64,000 nucleotides of DNA from Carnegiea gigantea. Lineage: Eukaryota; Streptophyta; Magnoliopsida; Caryophyllales; Cactaceae. Positions 48,792 to 60,033 of the stretch are shown here, one piece after another. The notes below the pieces were generated by a model. That model had not been told where the DNA came from. It searched no databases and saw nothing but the letters and a program-made list of their open reading frames with translations. The stretch is from the NCBI GenBank assembly GCA_029747015.1, contig JAKOGI010002816.1, forward strand, positions 1 through 64,000. The letters are read 5' to 3'. Made by a program: the position numbers and the translations under genes. The first letter of the stretch is position 1, and each line of letters opens with the position of its first letter.

Positions 48792-50129
48792 TGATAGGGC
48801 CGCAAGCGCATGGTGGCATTGTCGCACATCAAGGTCAATCGTAGACAGACTAGGTCAAGCCACCGGTTATCTTCCCTCAAGATAGGCTAAGCTAATCAAC
48901 ATTTGTATAAGAAAACAACTAGAACTAGTTTGAATGGAAATAAACATTCAGGAATATGCTTCATCATATGATAAACCACTCAACCTTATTGCACATCGAT
49001 CAATCTAAGCCAACTTAGTTGAAAGGATGATAATCAAAGTATCACTACTCTCTTTTGAGTTATAGTGAAATGTCTGGTATGAATCAATCCCCTACTTTAA
49101 TGGTCATCAGTCAATTTGGACTCATTAGGAAAAGGATTATCACTCATGCCCCCTCGAATGGCGAATCTTTCTCAGAATTCACACATAGAAGTCCTATTTT
49201 AGTTTTCCAATGCTAAGTTTCACCTTTCGGTACTTCACCTAACATCCAAAATCAAGTAAGAAGATGGCCAAACAACATGCCCACAAATTAAAACTCTAAA
49301 ATCATATTAAATATAAAATGAACTTTAATCGAACAATTGAAGTGCAGATAATCAAAGCAAATACATCAATTGGTTCACAAATTCCAAATCTGAAAATCTA
49401 CTCTAACATGATAAAGAAATCTAATTACAAACTGAAAATAAATCTAATTGAGACATGAGAAAAAGATATATGAAGAAATGCTTCGTTTCCATGGTGATGC
49501 GTTGATGTTTCAATGCTTGCCCGATCTGCGGCTCCCTTGCAAATCTTCTTCTTCTTCTTCCTCAAACTCTCTCTAAGGTGGAAGAAAAACTAATCTCGAA
49601 TAGTGGAATGATATATGATGATGAAGAGAGGTTGAAAACAAGGTATTTCTAGCTGAAATGAAGTCTATAAAAACATCCAAGCGGTTGGAATGCAAACAGT
49701 CGCGAGCAAATTCAGCAAGCTTGGGGAACAGAGCTCACCACCTCTAGTTTTGGTGCTCGATCAATTTTTGTCCCACGGCTTCTCCTAGATCCTTCTTGGC
49801 TATGCTACTGGCCACGATTGGTCCTTATTGAGTGTTTTTAGGCCTCTTTTGCTGTCTTCTTTGATCCACAAGGCCTCAAAATCTTTATTGCACCATCATG
49901 CTTTGCGTTCACAAGATCAAAATTCGCAAACACTTCTCAAACAAGCGGAACAAAGCATAATAGTAGAAATAGGGGTACAAATAATACAATTAAGCATATA
50001 AACCCTCTAAGATGACTCTCAAACACTTATGAAATCATATGCAAATTTGATATTCATCATCTTTCCTTTATTTTACCCCTCTTTTCGCACTTTTTAGTCT
50101 TATCCATGTGCTAAAAATTAGCAATATCA
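48792..50129 (-). mobile_element. Athila-type 5' LTR
   Basis: 1,338 bp. On the minus strand it begins TGATATTGCTAATTTTTAGC at 50,129 and ends CCTATCA at 48,792, so the termini form TGATA..TATCA. A TTC-rich pyrimidine run (plus 49,547-49,562) lies inside it. No target duplication can be tested because the partner LTR is missing. Placement of the inner edge assumes a six-base spacer before the primer-binding site. Confidence 0.7.
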
Positions 50130-50312
50130 CTTAATAATAGTTTATTTTGTGTTTTATAAGATTGAAGGTGACACTCCTACTGTGAATAAGTTATTTCTTC
50201 ACACATATTGAACCACAGGAAGCAAATGGTTGGATAATAAATTGAAAGCCATTTATGTAATTCGCTTCATATCTTTATATTTAAGCTCATTATATTTCAT
50301 GTTCTCTAATTT

Positions 50313-50313
50313 A

Positions 50314-50375
<62 letters not shown>

Positions 50376-50401
50376 GTATATATATATGTATGTGTGTGTA
50401 T

Positions 50402-50487
<86 letters not shown>

Positions 50488-50604
50488 ATATATATATATA
50501 TATGTGTATATATATGTATATGTATTATATATATATATATATATAGTATATATATTATATATATATATATATATGTATATATATTAGATATATATATAAT
50601 ATAT

Positions 50605-50640
<36 letters not shown>

Positions 50641-50642
50641 CA
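50313..50642. repeat. Long imperfect (TA)n/(TG)n microsatellite
   Basis: About 330 bp of TA interrupted by short TG blocks and occasional AA or TT slips. Open frames of Tyr-Ile repeats on both strands are artefacts. Confidence 0.96.
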
Positions 50643-50647
50643 TAACA

Positions 50648-51037
50648 AAGTCAAGCCATATTGATGGTTCCAACCCTCTGACCCTAAGCGAACCTTCTTA
50701 TGATGAGCAAATGAAATTTTGGATTAACACAAATGGCTTGACAAAAGGGGGTCATCTTTATGGTTTGGGACTAGAAGGAGACGCTTATACAAACTCTCAA
50801 GGCCAAACTTCCACCTAAAACCGTGATAAGGCTTATACAAACATAGTTGCTACTTTAGTTGAGGAAAAGAAAAGGTCAAAGATTGCGTTAGATTGGCAAA
50901 CGAAGGTTTTGGATGATGTGCAAGCAAAACTAATGCTAGAGGAAGCTAAAAGTAAGAAACAATCAAAGAAAGTTGAAAATATGCCAAGGCAACTTAAGAA
51001 ATGCAAGCACAAGTGTTTGAATGACACTCCTTGGTGA
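50648..51037 (+). pseudogene. CACTA (En/Spm) transposase C-terminal fragment
   Basis: A single frame of 129 codons with one in-frame stop (TAA at 50,816). It contains [20 protein letters not shown] followed by a short linker and GGHLYGLGLEG, the pattern of the plant Ptta/En/Spm transposase C-terminal domain (an acidic W-x-N helix, then K/R-G-x-x-YGLG). The second half (from ~50,830) is a Lys/Glu-rich coiled coil with LDWQTKVLDDVQAKLMLEE, also usual for this family's C-terminus. The N-terminal part and catalytic region are absent; the sequence abuts the TA microsatellite on its left. Downstream inverted TTTCCCACT motifs fit the subterminal repeats of the same element. Confidence 0.6.
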
Positions 51038-51429
51038 AGATCATCCTTCCTAATCTCTCTCCACCTAAGCCAGTGTTAGATTCATTGAGTGGGAGTGAGG
51101 ATGGTGGGGTAGATAGGAATGATGATGATGTTGATGGGGCAGATGAAGGATATTGAGTTTCACTTACATCATTATGATTGGCAAATTTATGCACCTTTAA
51201 AACTTAGATTTTTCCTACTTGGATGGCCTATTTTGTTACTTGGGCCTATATTTTATTGCATAAGCAAGTTTGGTAAAATCAGTCAGAAACCGGTTGGTTG
51301 GTCCATTCAAATCTGATTAAAGTACCAATGATATTTATATGGCATGTGTTTTTATTTCATAGGCATATATGTGATGTATTGCATAGCATTATAGCATTAC
51401 ATTAATAGTTGTATGTACATAGGTTTATT
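51038..51429. other. Non-coding sequence between CACTA fragment and its repeats
   Basis: It contains a short GATGATGATGTTGATGG run (51,118-51,134). No gene is supported. Confidence 0.5.
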
Positions 51430-51454
51430 TGCACAAATTTGTGATCAGATAGTG

Positions 51455-51761
51455 ATGGTAAGTTCCCACTGTTTTCCACCGTAAATCTTTTCATGGAACT
51501 TAACCATAAGCATGATTTAATCGGAAATTTCTCACTATCTCCCCCCTGTGCATTGTGACGACAGTGGAAATTTTCCCACTATCATTATTTTAGTGGGAAA
51601 TTCCCCACTGTTCCAACTGCGGTAGCAAATTTTCCCTCTAAGTTGTACTTCGTGTGAAAATCTAGTGGAAAGAGGTACTGTGGGAATATTTTTCATTGCA
51701 TGTGCTAACAGTGGGAAAATGCTCCTTCCTACGTCACTTTTTTCCACTGGTTTTTGTGGTG
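51455..51761. repeat. Cluster of direct and inverted TTTCCCACT motifs, candidate CACTA 3' end
   Basis: At least eight copies of AGTGGGAAA / TTTCCCACT variants occur in both orientations (e.g. 51,464, 51,482, 51,566, 51,592, 51,607, 51,707, 51,741), several in back-to-back pairs. Such subterminal repeats bind the transposase in CACTA elements. The cluster ends at TTTTTGTGGTG (51,751-51,761), which resembles the inverted CACTA terminus TTTTCTTGTAGTG with about four mismatches. The opposite terminus was not found. Confidence 0.5.
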
Positions 51762-52840
51762 GGAAATGGTTGTTCGAAATCTGGTAGCTGGAAAAGGCTA
51801 ATTTAGACTATTTTTTCAACTTGGATTGTATGACTATATCAAATTACCTTTCTAAACTTCCTCTGCTCTGTTTTTGTGGAGTAGTAAATAGTCTGCGGTT
51901 TTTAAATTTAGGATAAATTAGGACCAATCTCTTTGTAATTTTACAGTTCAAGGGTAAGGCTGTTACATCTGACCCCTAACACTCCATACCACCTGCCAAA
52001 GGAATTTTTAAGGTATTGGATTTGGATTTGAAAAACCGTGGGTAATGGCCATTTCCTATTGAATTTGGGAAAATAGTTGACCTATGGTAGGGTGTCCATA
52101 AAATAGTAGGCACCTTAAAGAAATCTTTTGGTTATATGTTGTTGAATTTGAATGCATATGCTCATTATTTCAAACATAGTTTTTAATAACGTATTGTAAA
52201 TGAAACGTGAATAAAAATACAATTTATTTGACAAAAATGTAAAAACAAATGACGAAGAAAAGGATGTTAAGGTATTTTTTAAAAATTCCAATAGTTCATG
52301 TATATTGATGCAAAAAGATGAAGCGGGAGGCTAGAAGAGGAAAAAATAACTATGATGCCAAAAAGAAAAGAAACTATAAAAATGTAAAAAAAAGGAAAAA
52401 TATTTTAGTCGATGAGAGCTGAACCCATGCTCTCACAGATCACATACAAAGACGCCATCAACTATTCAGCCGCTTCCTCTCACTCTAAACTTGTACTGCA
52501 TTCGAATGTACAATGCATAGTATGCGCTCGGGTTGTCAATGTAATTCGCATAACCGCTTAACTCTCATGGCCCATTTTTATCAATTGCCCTAATTGATTC
52601 GAATGTTGATCGTTTATTATATAGACATACATATGATAAGAATTAAACTTATGTCAAATGAATTACATACAATTCAAGTTATACAAAATCCACAAGCTTT
52701 ATAGATATAAATAGACAAAAATGGTTCAAACGAATTCTATAGCATAATTAAGCCAAATTAGAACAAAAAGATTTATACCTAGCTGTCCATCTTCTATTGG
52801 CTAGTTACTAGGAGGGAGCAAGGTTCTCAGGGAACCTATT
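51762..52840. other. Non-coding AT-rich stretch
   Basis: No gene is supported. A G/A-rich block (52,320-52,405) precedes ~130 bp of more balanced composition (52,410-52,540) with no identifiable RNA gene. Confidence 0.55.
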
Positions 52841-53380
52841 TGGAACTGGTCAACCGGCTCCAGTTTCGGTTCCTAAAAAAGAGGAACTAGACCAATCGGT
52901 TCCAGTTCCGGTTCTTAAAAAATTTCTGGAAGCTGGAACCGCTTTAAAGGGAGAAAATTAATTTTTTTCAACTTTTTACTACCTTTTCTTTTGTTTCTCA
53001 ATTCTTTTTCTATTGGACTTTTGCTTTATAAAAATGACTCTTTAAATAGTGAATTTGGCATAGTATTAGCTAATTTTTTAATACTAATAGAAGAATGAAT
53101 TATTAAATTTTTCAAGTAACTAAGATAAGAAAAGATACAAGGTCAATAAATTAGATTTTTTTTTTTGTGTAAAGATAAAAGATAAAGGTGGGAAAAGATT
53201 AAACACTCTCTGTTCCACTCAAAATAAATAAAAAAAATTAATTTATTAGGCTCTAAAATTTCAACATTAGGTGCAGCGGATACCTTGAATTCGAAATCGG
53301 AACCTGAGACTTTAGTTCCAATTCCCACAAGTTAGGAACTTATTTGACCAGTTTCCATCCTGGTTTCCAATATTTTGGAC
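52835..53380. repeat. GGTTCC-rich inverted-repeat candidate
   Basis: The left end has repeated GGAAC/GGTTCC phrases (GGAACTGGTCAACCGG, GGTTCCAGTTCCGGTTC; 52,838-52,945). The right end has the complementary wording (AATCGGAACC, TTTGACCAGTTTCC; 53,295-53,370). AACTGGTCAA and TTGACCAGTT are exact inverse partners. The middle is AT-rich. This suggests a small DNA transposon or MITE-like repeat, but no clean termini or target duplication could be fixed. Confidence 0.35.
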
Positions 53381-55130
53381 AAATATCTGAAACCGCTCAC
53401 CATACTTCAAGCGGAAAAAGTCTCTAAATACAGTTTCGCATCCTTGCATTCAAAAATGGACTACATCAGCCTTCATATCTCCTTCCACCCACGGAAAACG
53501 TTAAATAAAAACATAGGAAATTTACAAGCTAGTCATACGTTAAATGTGGGGCAACGGACCCAATTTTTTTTCCAACAAGTTGGTGTTAGATTTGGAGCGA
53601 AAATAAAGTGGGGGAAATGTAAGTTGAAACAAAATAACGAGAATGCCCATGTTTAAGTGGGGGCTTTATTTGTCAGGGTAGAGAGAGAGAGTGAAGCAAT
53701 TATAGATAGAGAAATGTGGACCTGCCTTTCCCATTCACAAGTCGAACCCTAGAGATAGAGAGAATAAGGCTCATTCAACAGAGAAAGTGTGAAGAAGAAG
53801 AGCAGTACAAAAAGTGAGGAAGAAGAAGAGCAACAGAGAAAGCCAGGGAGAAGAAGCGCACTGCACAGAGGCACAGTGGATAGAGGGGTGGTTGGAGAGC
53901 TGGTAAAAAGGAACAATGTCGGAATTGGAAGATAGGAAGGGGGTTGCATAGGACCTTACAAGAACGCATGGTGGAGCCCACGAGATGGTTTGCATTGAAG
54001 GTACGTGATTGTAGTTAAGTGAAATATAAAAAGAAATTTGTAGATCTTGTTTGAGTACTTAGTGTAGGTGGAGCTAAATATGATGTTATGTTGTGTGAAT
54101 GTCCCAAAATTGGGAAAATTTTTCCTTCATTTCAATGGTTTACGCATTGGGAAAGGCGATCAACAGTCAGCACATGTGCATGCATTTTGGAATACACAGC
54201 AAGGTTCATGTGTCAACCATGGAGGACACTAGACTTTGGTGTGGCATACATTTATACCCTGGGAAATGCCGTATACAACGGTGACAATAATGAGAACAAG
54301 CTAATTTTTCTACTAAGAATATGATCACACAGTATGAGTCATGTGGTATATCGGGATTGGTACATGGGGATAGGAGGTTGGGTATACACAACGCATGTCG
54401 TGGTAGCTGGTGGTAAATTGTGTTGAACTGTAACGAGTTTGTGCTCTTTGTTCCAGTTATTGTTAGTGTGAACCATGTTTGTATAGGTGTTTATGTATGC
54501 CACAATCATATTGTCTGTAGACCAGTGTGGTGGGCACGTTGTTGTGGCGTACATGTAGTGAAATTAAAATGTAGTGAGGGTTGGGTATCATTGGGGAAGT
54601 CAGATAATGCTAGTTTGCATAATTAGTGGGGCATGTAGTATAGGTCGGGTTGTGGTTTGGTTGTTTTTTGGGCAGGGAAGGATGATATGAACATTTGTGA
54701 TCATGTTGTGAAAGTGTGATCACATGGGTTTGCAGGTCAATACTCGAGAACTTATAAACATGGGTGTCTTTGGTCATATACCATGGTAGACATTGTGAAC
54801 TAGTTAGGTAAAACCATAGGTATAGTGGTGGGGACGAACTCATGTAATTGTGTTACACCAATGCTGGGGACAAATGTATTATAAGACCAAATGCTATGAT
54901 CATGTCATATGTAGGGTGGAATATATGTACTGAGGAGGTTGAAGGTTGGGGGTTGATCGGGAAGGGGTAGAAGGTGCTAGTGGTTAGGACAATCATGAAC
55001 AATAGATGTACATGCTGCAGCTACAGGAGATGGTGGCGGTGGGAGGGAGATAGTTTTGTATGTTTTATAGGCAGGAATGTTGGCGTAAAGTGGGGATGGG
55101 AAAGTAACATATAAGGGTGGGTCAAAGAAA
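53381..55130 (+). other. Upstream region of the MULE transposase, possible 5' exon
   Basis: A purine-rich leader with GAGA and AAGAAGAAG runs (53,680-53,850) ends in TTGAAG then GTACGT at 54,001, a strong donor-like site. The following kilobase has no convincing coding sequence and could be an intron leading to the N-terminal coding region at 55,134. Open frames at 54,088-54,324 and 54,420-54,626 are unrecognised. Confidence 0.35.
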
Positions 55131-55133
55131 TGT

Positions 55134-57690
55134 ATGGTGGTAAAGGAAGGAATAGGGGTGGAGGAGGTGTTCAGAGTAGTGAAGGAGATTACAGGGACCT
55201 ATATCTTAGAGAAAAAACACTGGTACAGTTTGAAGTATGATAGACACATGTTAGTGACAGTTGAGGGGGACACCGATGTGAAGATGATTTTTAAGGGTAA
55301 TGATGAGCATGAATATTGTATTTGGGCGGGAACGAATTTCCGCTGATGCAAGCACAAGAGGGTGTTGCCCTCATAAAGGAAAAGTGCGAGCTTGTCATGA
55401 TGGCATCACATGCGGCAAAACTGGGAGAAATGGCCATGCTGGTGTGGAAGTGGGCCAGGGCTGAGGTGGCAAACAAGTAGGAGGGAAAAGACAGGGCATT
55501 AATGAAGTCGTATATAATGAAGTACAATACTAAATGCATAGTAGGGAAACTGATAGCTAATGTGTTGTTGTGCTTGGAATTACAAGTTGTTAGGTAGCGA
55601 AGGAGGTGAGTAGCCATAGAGCAAGCTGCGACTAGAAGGGGATATAATTGAATTATCAGCTGATGGTGAGATATCTATTGCATCAAAGGATGCAAGCGAT
55701 AAGCAATCACTAGAAAGGCTGTGATGAAGGGATGACAGGGAAATTGTGTGGTGATGGGAATGATGTAACTAATAATGTGTGGCCACGATTTGGTTTGGAA
55801 GCCTAAAGTTAGCATCGCAAGCTGAGCATATGGAAGAAATTAATTAGGGGCGAGGGGCAGATATTTCAATCCGCAGAAGCATTTTGGTAAATGATATGCT
55901 TATATGCAATAGTGAACCACTTCAACTATCAGTTTGAGAGGAATTGCAGACAATGAATTGTGGTCTAGTGTGATCCTACTGACTGCCCATTCTACATATG
56001 TGTTAGAGGTGGGAGGATTACACAGGTGATGTCGTTGAAAGAATTTAGAGAGCAACTTAAACACAATGTTGAAGAGCAGTATCAGATCGGTATATGGGAA
56101 AGATGATGTGTTAGAGCTGAACTTCTTGCGCACCTCATTGAGAGTAAGGTGCAGCTATGTCTTGAATATTCTCCCAAAGACATTGTGTAGGATCTGGAGT
56201 TGGAGTTGGGGATTCGTCTAATGTACATGCAATCATGGAGAGTGCGAGAGTTTATGCGCATAATAATGCTTGGGAAACCAATCAATCATTGCAAATTGCT
56301 CCCTTAGATGTGTGCGGCAATCATCAGGGCGAACCCAGGGTCAATGGCAGTGTGTGAGGTTAGTGGTTGTAGGTTTGACAAGATGTTTATAACGTATGCT
56401 GCCAATGTAAATGGGTTCAAGCTAGGGTGCAACCTCCTATTGTTCATCGATGGAGCCCATCTTAGCGAATCGTACAAGAGGACTTTGCTTGCGGTCTGTG
56501 CCTTGGATGCGGGCAACCATCTCTTCAACTTCGCATACACCATAGTGTGAGATGAGAACATAGAAGAGTGGGTGTGGTTCTTAGAAATGGTTGCCGACTA
56601 TTTAGAGGGTCTTAAGCCAATGATAATTTCGGACAGGAACCCCGCAGTTCTAGCTACTATTGCACAAGTGTTTAATAAGGAGTACCATAGCTACTGCCTA
56701 TGTCAATTGACAGAGAACTTCTTAAAAGAGGCATCAAATCATGGCATCGGTAAAGAAGGGACAAAGCAGATAATAAAGGAAATGTTCTACAGAGTGGCAT
56801 ACGCTCCAACGTTAAGGGAATATGATGTCGCTTTGTCCGAGCCGAGGTGCTACAAGGCAAAGCTTGCTAAGTGCGTGGAGGACAACGAGCCTGAGCAATA
56901 GGCTGCTTCTAAGTTCAGCAAGGAGAGATGGGGCAGCATGAACAATAATGTCATTGAAAGTTGGAATAATTGGATGCAACGACTACGCCCTATGCCCATC
57001 CCTTGGCTTGTCAATGGCCACCTCGAGAAGCTTGGGAGGAAGATGGATAAGCATAGGCAGGACATATTGAAGTGGAAGAATGGGATGGGTGAGAGAATAG
57101 AATAAAAGCTCACTGATATATATAAGAAATTAGGCTGTGTTACAGCTGTTGAGTGCTACAATATGATGTTAGGCGAGTACAGTGTAGAGTTGACCCACAA
57201 CCGCAAATTAGTGGTGAAGTTGGGCCCGTAAACGTGTACTTGCAGGCAATGGCAACTGCGAGGTATCCCATACTATCATGCCTTAACTATGATTACTAAG
57301 GAAAACTTATGGGTCTACGATTATGTCCATCTAATTTATAAGAGTGCGACCCAATAGCTCATATACAATCAACTTCTCCATCCCATGGAAGCGCACGACA
57401 TGGGAAAAGTTATTGAGAGAATAGGGTATGTGGTTGGTGAGAAGAACTTGATAAGTGACTATAACCGGTGCATATCACCCCCTGAACAATGGATGCCACC
57501 CGAGTAGGCATCAGTGCAAGCACAGAGAGTCTCAAACCCAGGACAGAAAAGTGTAAAGGTGTTCAAAGTGTGGTGAAGTTGAACATACAAGGTGCACTTG
57601 TCGTAATCCCTGTGCTGCTTTTGATGCAACATGTGAAGGTGATGCTATCCAAATTAAGGATCTGTTCGATGGTTCGTATGCAGCAAAGGC
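55134..57690 (+). pseudogene. MuDR-type (MULE) transposase, decayed
   Basis: Domains in order: an N-terminal mudrA-like segment at 55,134-55,346 (LEKKHWYSLKYDRHM, then a short linker and MIFKGNDEHEY); a MuDR zinc-binding-like region around 55,864-56,010 (YAIVNHFNYQFERN ... CPFYICVRGG); and the MULE catalytic domain at 56,191-57,110 with all three acidic residues, Asp in LFIDGAHL (56,449), Asp in MIISDRNP (56,632) and Glu in NNNVIESWNNW (56,956). A SWIM zinc finger follows at 57,235-57,276 (CTCRQWQLRGIPYYHAL), where the expected third Cys is Tyr. A CX2CX4HX4C zinc knuckle (CSKCGEVEHTRCTC, 57,560-57,601) is in another frame. From 55,864 to 57,510 one frame holds with twelve stops (55,888, 55,954, 55,966, 56,104, 56,188, 56,305, 56,548, 56,899, 57,103, 57,229, 57,355, 57,505), so the gene is dead. 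Confidence 0.85.
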
Positions 57691-58170
57691 AAGTTGGACA
57701 TGAAGGTATGCTGTGCCACATTTATTGTTCATTGTTTTCATACCCTCTGATTAACTGCATGTTCTCATTGCAGATGGTTTTTGAGTGTGCTAAATGAGTT
57801 CGTGACACTTAGGTACGTGATGCACTGCATGCATCAGTTCGTCTGTATGGTAGACCTGCACTTGGTAGGGTCTTTATGTCTGTCAATTATGGCTTCTATA
57901 CCCAACTTCAGTTCTATGCTTACCTATGCACACGCTACAAAGAATGTGGTTCGCTGATTCTAGGACAATGCAAGCACTGTATAAAAGGCTTCGATGGTGT
58001 TCCGCTGAATAGGAAAGGGTGTGCTGGGCATTTTTTTCTTTGTGCTTTTCGTGGCTGCTGTAGTAATTCCACCCCCTGGCAGCACATACCCAGCGTGCAT
58101 GCAATGTTTACCACGGGAAATGATGACAGCCGTCAATTTATATACATTAGTTATGATTTGTAATGTATAG
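57691..58170 (+). other. Region 3' of MULE transposase with 95-codon open frame
   Basis: The frame 57,876-58,163 is Cys-rich (CGSLILGQCKHCIKGF, CAGHFFLCAFRGCC) and could be a diverged zinc-binding segment of the transposase or chance. The minus-strand frame over the same bases is also open, which argues for caution. Confidence 0.25.
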
Positions 58171-58880
58171 CTTGTTGTTGATAAGTGCGTTAAGATGTTG
58201 TGAACAAATTATTTGGTTTATTATTAATATCGGTGTACAACCACTATGAATGTTAAACGTGCTGTGTTGTAACCTAAGTATATATATTGTCGATGCCATG
58301 GTTCAAGTGTTTGGTTGTTTCATGCTCTCCATTAAGTGCCTATATAGTTAACGCCATCATGTTTTTTCCTGTGGACCGTTAAATGCAAGCCCCCACTGTT
58401 TTATCATTGCCACATGAAAATGATCGTGTGCTAAGGGTTAGGTAACCATCAATAGGCAATGTATGTGAATAACAATACGACTTAATGAGGTTAACTATAG
58501 CATGTGCCCAAGTACACATAGGTAGACCACTTTTAAACAACAGGTATATGTACCTGAGTCAAGAATCGTAGGAATATTGTTATCTCTTAGGGGGAAAGGG
58601 AAAGGGGGTTGTGTGGTAGGTAATGCATGAGTGCCATAGTTGGCGTAAGCACAATAACATTGTCGCACCCAGCGGGAGACTAACACTTAATGATGGATAT
58701 ATGCATCAAGGTTGAGTTGGTTAAAGGTTATATAAAGGTAACTGGGAAATACAAATCCACACAGTCTGAAACTGAAATGTACACATATTGGAAAGGAAAT
58801 GGTTGATGTACAGTGGACCACATGAGACAATGTTTGCAATACGAAGAACAGCCCTAAGTTATGATGTCACGAACATCTGC
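58171..58880. other. Non-coding stretch
   Basis: No repeat or reading frame worth naming. Probably the 3' flank of the MULE; I could not identify a terminal inverted repeat. Confidence 0.5.
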
Positions 58881-59241
58881 CAATTACGAGACCTGAGGTA
58901 GTTATAGTTGTTGATGTGGCGTCATTATCAAACTCCCTACAAGCATATAAAGTAAGGTCAGACCCATAAGTAATAGCAGTTGTAGAGGTGAATAGTGTGT
59001 CATTCGGAGCAAAGAATGTGGACATGAATTGCATATGTTTTCAATGCATAACAACAACGAAATTCACCTTCACCCCAAACATAACGTGCCTTTGTTTGAA
59101 CTTATGTGGCACAAAGAACACCTTTGATGACTCCTAAAACATACACAAAACACTGAGGAAGTCCATGGGCACTGTGAAGCCATGGTACGTGTTGAGATTA
59201 TGTCCACCTGACCTCCATCGCGACCCTTTTGTAGGATATGC

Positions 59242-59249
59242 ATGTACGT
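59242..59249 (+). repeat. 8-bp target duplication of hAT-like MITE (left)
   Basis: ATGTACGT precedes TAGAGCTGGC. The right copy at 59,575-59,582 is ATATACAT, differing by two G-to-A changes. Confidence 0.65.
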
Positions 59250-59574
59250 TAGAGCTGGCAAAACTGACTCAAGACCTGAAACCCGAACCGAATGACCCGA
59301 ATCCATACCCGACCTGGCAGCCAAAATATGCTCACCCGAAAGTAGACCCGAAATTCAAATTGATCCGAACTGAACCATACTCGACCCAAATTTTTCTACA
59401 AAGTTGCTTATTTTGGCATGACGAGCGTATTTGACAAAAAATTGGTTGACTTGAAATCGAACCGCACCGAACCATACCCAACCCAAAACCCGAAATGTCA
59501 ATTAACCTGAATATGACCCGACCCGAACTTAACCCAACTCGTACCCAAACCGAATGACCCATTTGCCAAGTCTA
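59250..59574. mobile_element. hAT-like MITE rich in ACCCGAA repeats
   Basis: 325 bp with imperfect terminal inverted repeats TAGAGCTGGCAAAA / ATTTGCCAAGTCTA. The interior is built from many variants of ACCCGAAC / GACCCGA, a layout common to a widespread plant hAT MITE type. The 8-bp duplication is the size made by hAT transposases. There is no coding capacity; it would depend on a transposase elsewhere. Confidence 0.75.
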
Positions 59575-59582
59575 ATATACAT
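59575..59582 (+). repeat. 8-bp target duplication of hAT-like MITE (right)
   Basis: ATATACAT, partner of 59,242-59,249. Confidence 0.65.
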
Positions 59583-60033
59583 GTCATCACTCCATCTGTA
59601 GAAATATATGTCAACATGGAGTGGGATATTACGAACGTCCTACGTGGCATGATTAACAGTATTAGTATGGGCTCTATGTTGAACCACTTGACCAGGCTAT
59701 CCTCCGTGGGGCACTGCTGAACTTGTAACAGTGATCTACCACCGAGCCACGCAGTAGCTGGTGTTCGGTCTAATGCGAACTGAACTCAATGATGACAGGA
59801 ATTTACGACGGTACATGTGTGGATGATGGCAGCATGTACCTCAAGTTACGCACTCTTTGTCGGGTGACAACATCAAAGTTATCCCAGTATCGCACCGGGT
59901 AGTCCATAAAGGACAGTAGGTTGAGGTTGTCAATGGAGATGAAAGCGGGCCCATCCATCCAACCAATATTAGGGAGCATGGCTAGTGGCGAACTTCGTTC
60001 GTCAGCGCGGTTACCGGTCGACGACATTGTCAT

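Larger units (their letters stand above)
58900..60033 (-). pseudogene. Minus-strand coding-like sequence, interrupted by a MITE
   Basis: On the minus strand 60,033-59,803 is open (76 codons, with FMDYPVRYWDNFDVVTRQRV). Beyond the MITE, 59,200-58,900 reads as protein-like sequence with two stops (KVFFVPHKFKQRHVMFGVKV ... STFFAPNDTLFTSTTAITY). The two stretches lie on the same strand on both sides of the hAT-like MITE and may be one former gene. I do not recognise the family. Being on the strand opposite the MULE transposase, it could be a second, convergent gene of that transposon or a separate relic. Confidence 0.3.

Noticed and set aside
50230..50654. Overlapping 128- and 133-codon frames on opposite strands
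   Set aside because: Both translate the TA/TG microsatellite; simultaneous openness on both strands is a repeat artefact.
52410..52540. Possible tRNA-like or SINE sequence around the GAACCCATGCTCTCACAG stretch
   Set aside because: No A-box/B-box pair or cloverleaf could be made and no A-rich tail follows.
53820..53860. Protein with Ser-Phe-rich membrane segments on the minus strand (53,749-53,995)
   Set aside because: Three overlapping minus-strand frames arise from the GAAGAAGA-rich leader on the plus strand; no conserved feature.
57532..57741. Minus-strand frame opposite the MULE zinc knuckle
   Set aside because: It is a shadow of the transposase C-terminal coding sequence.
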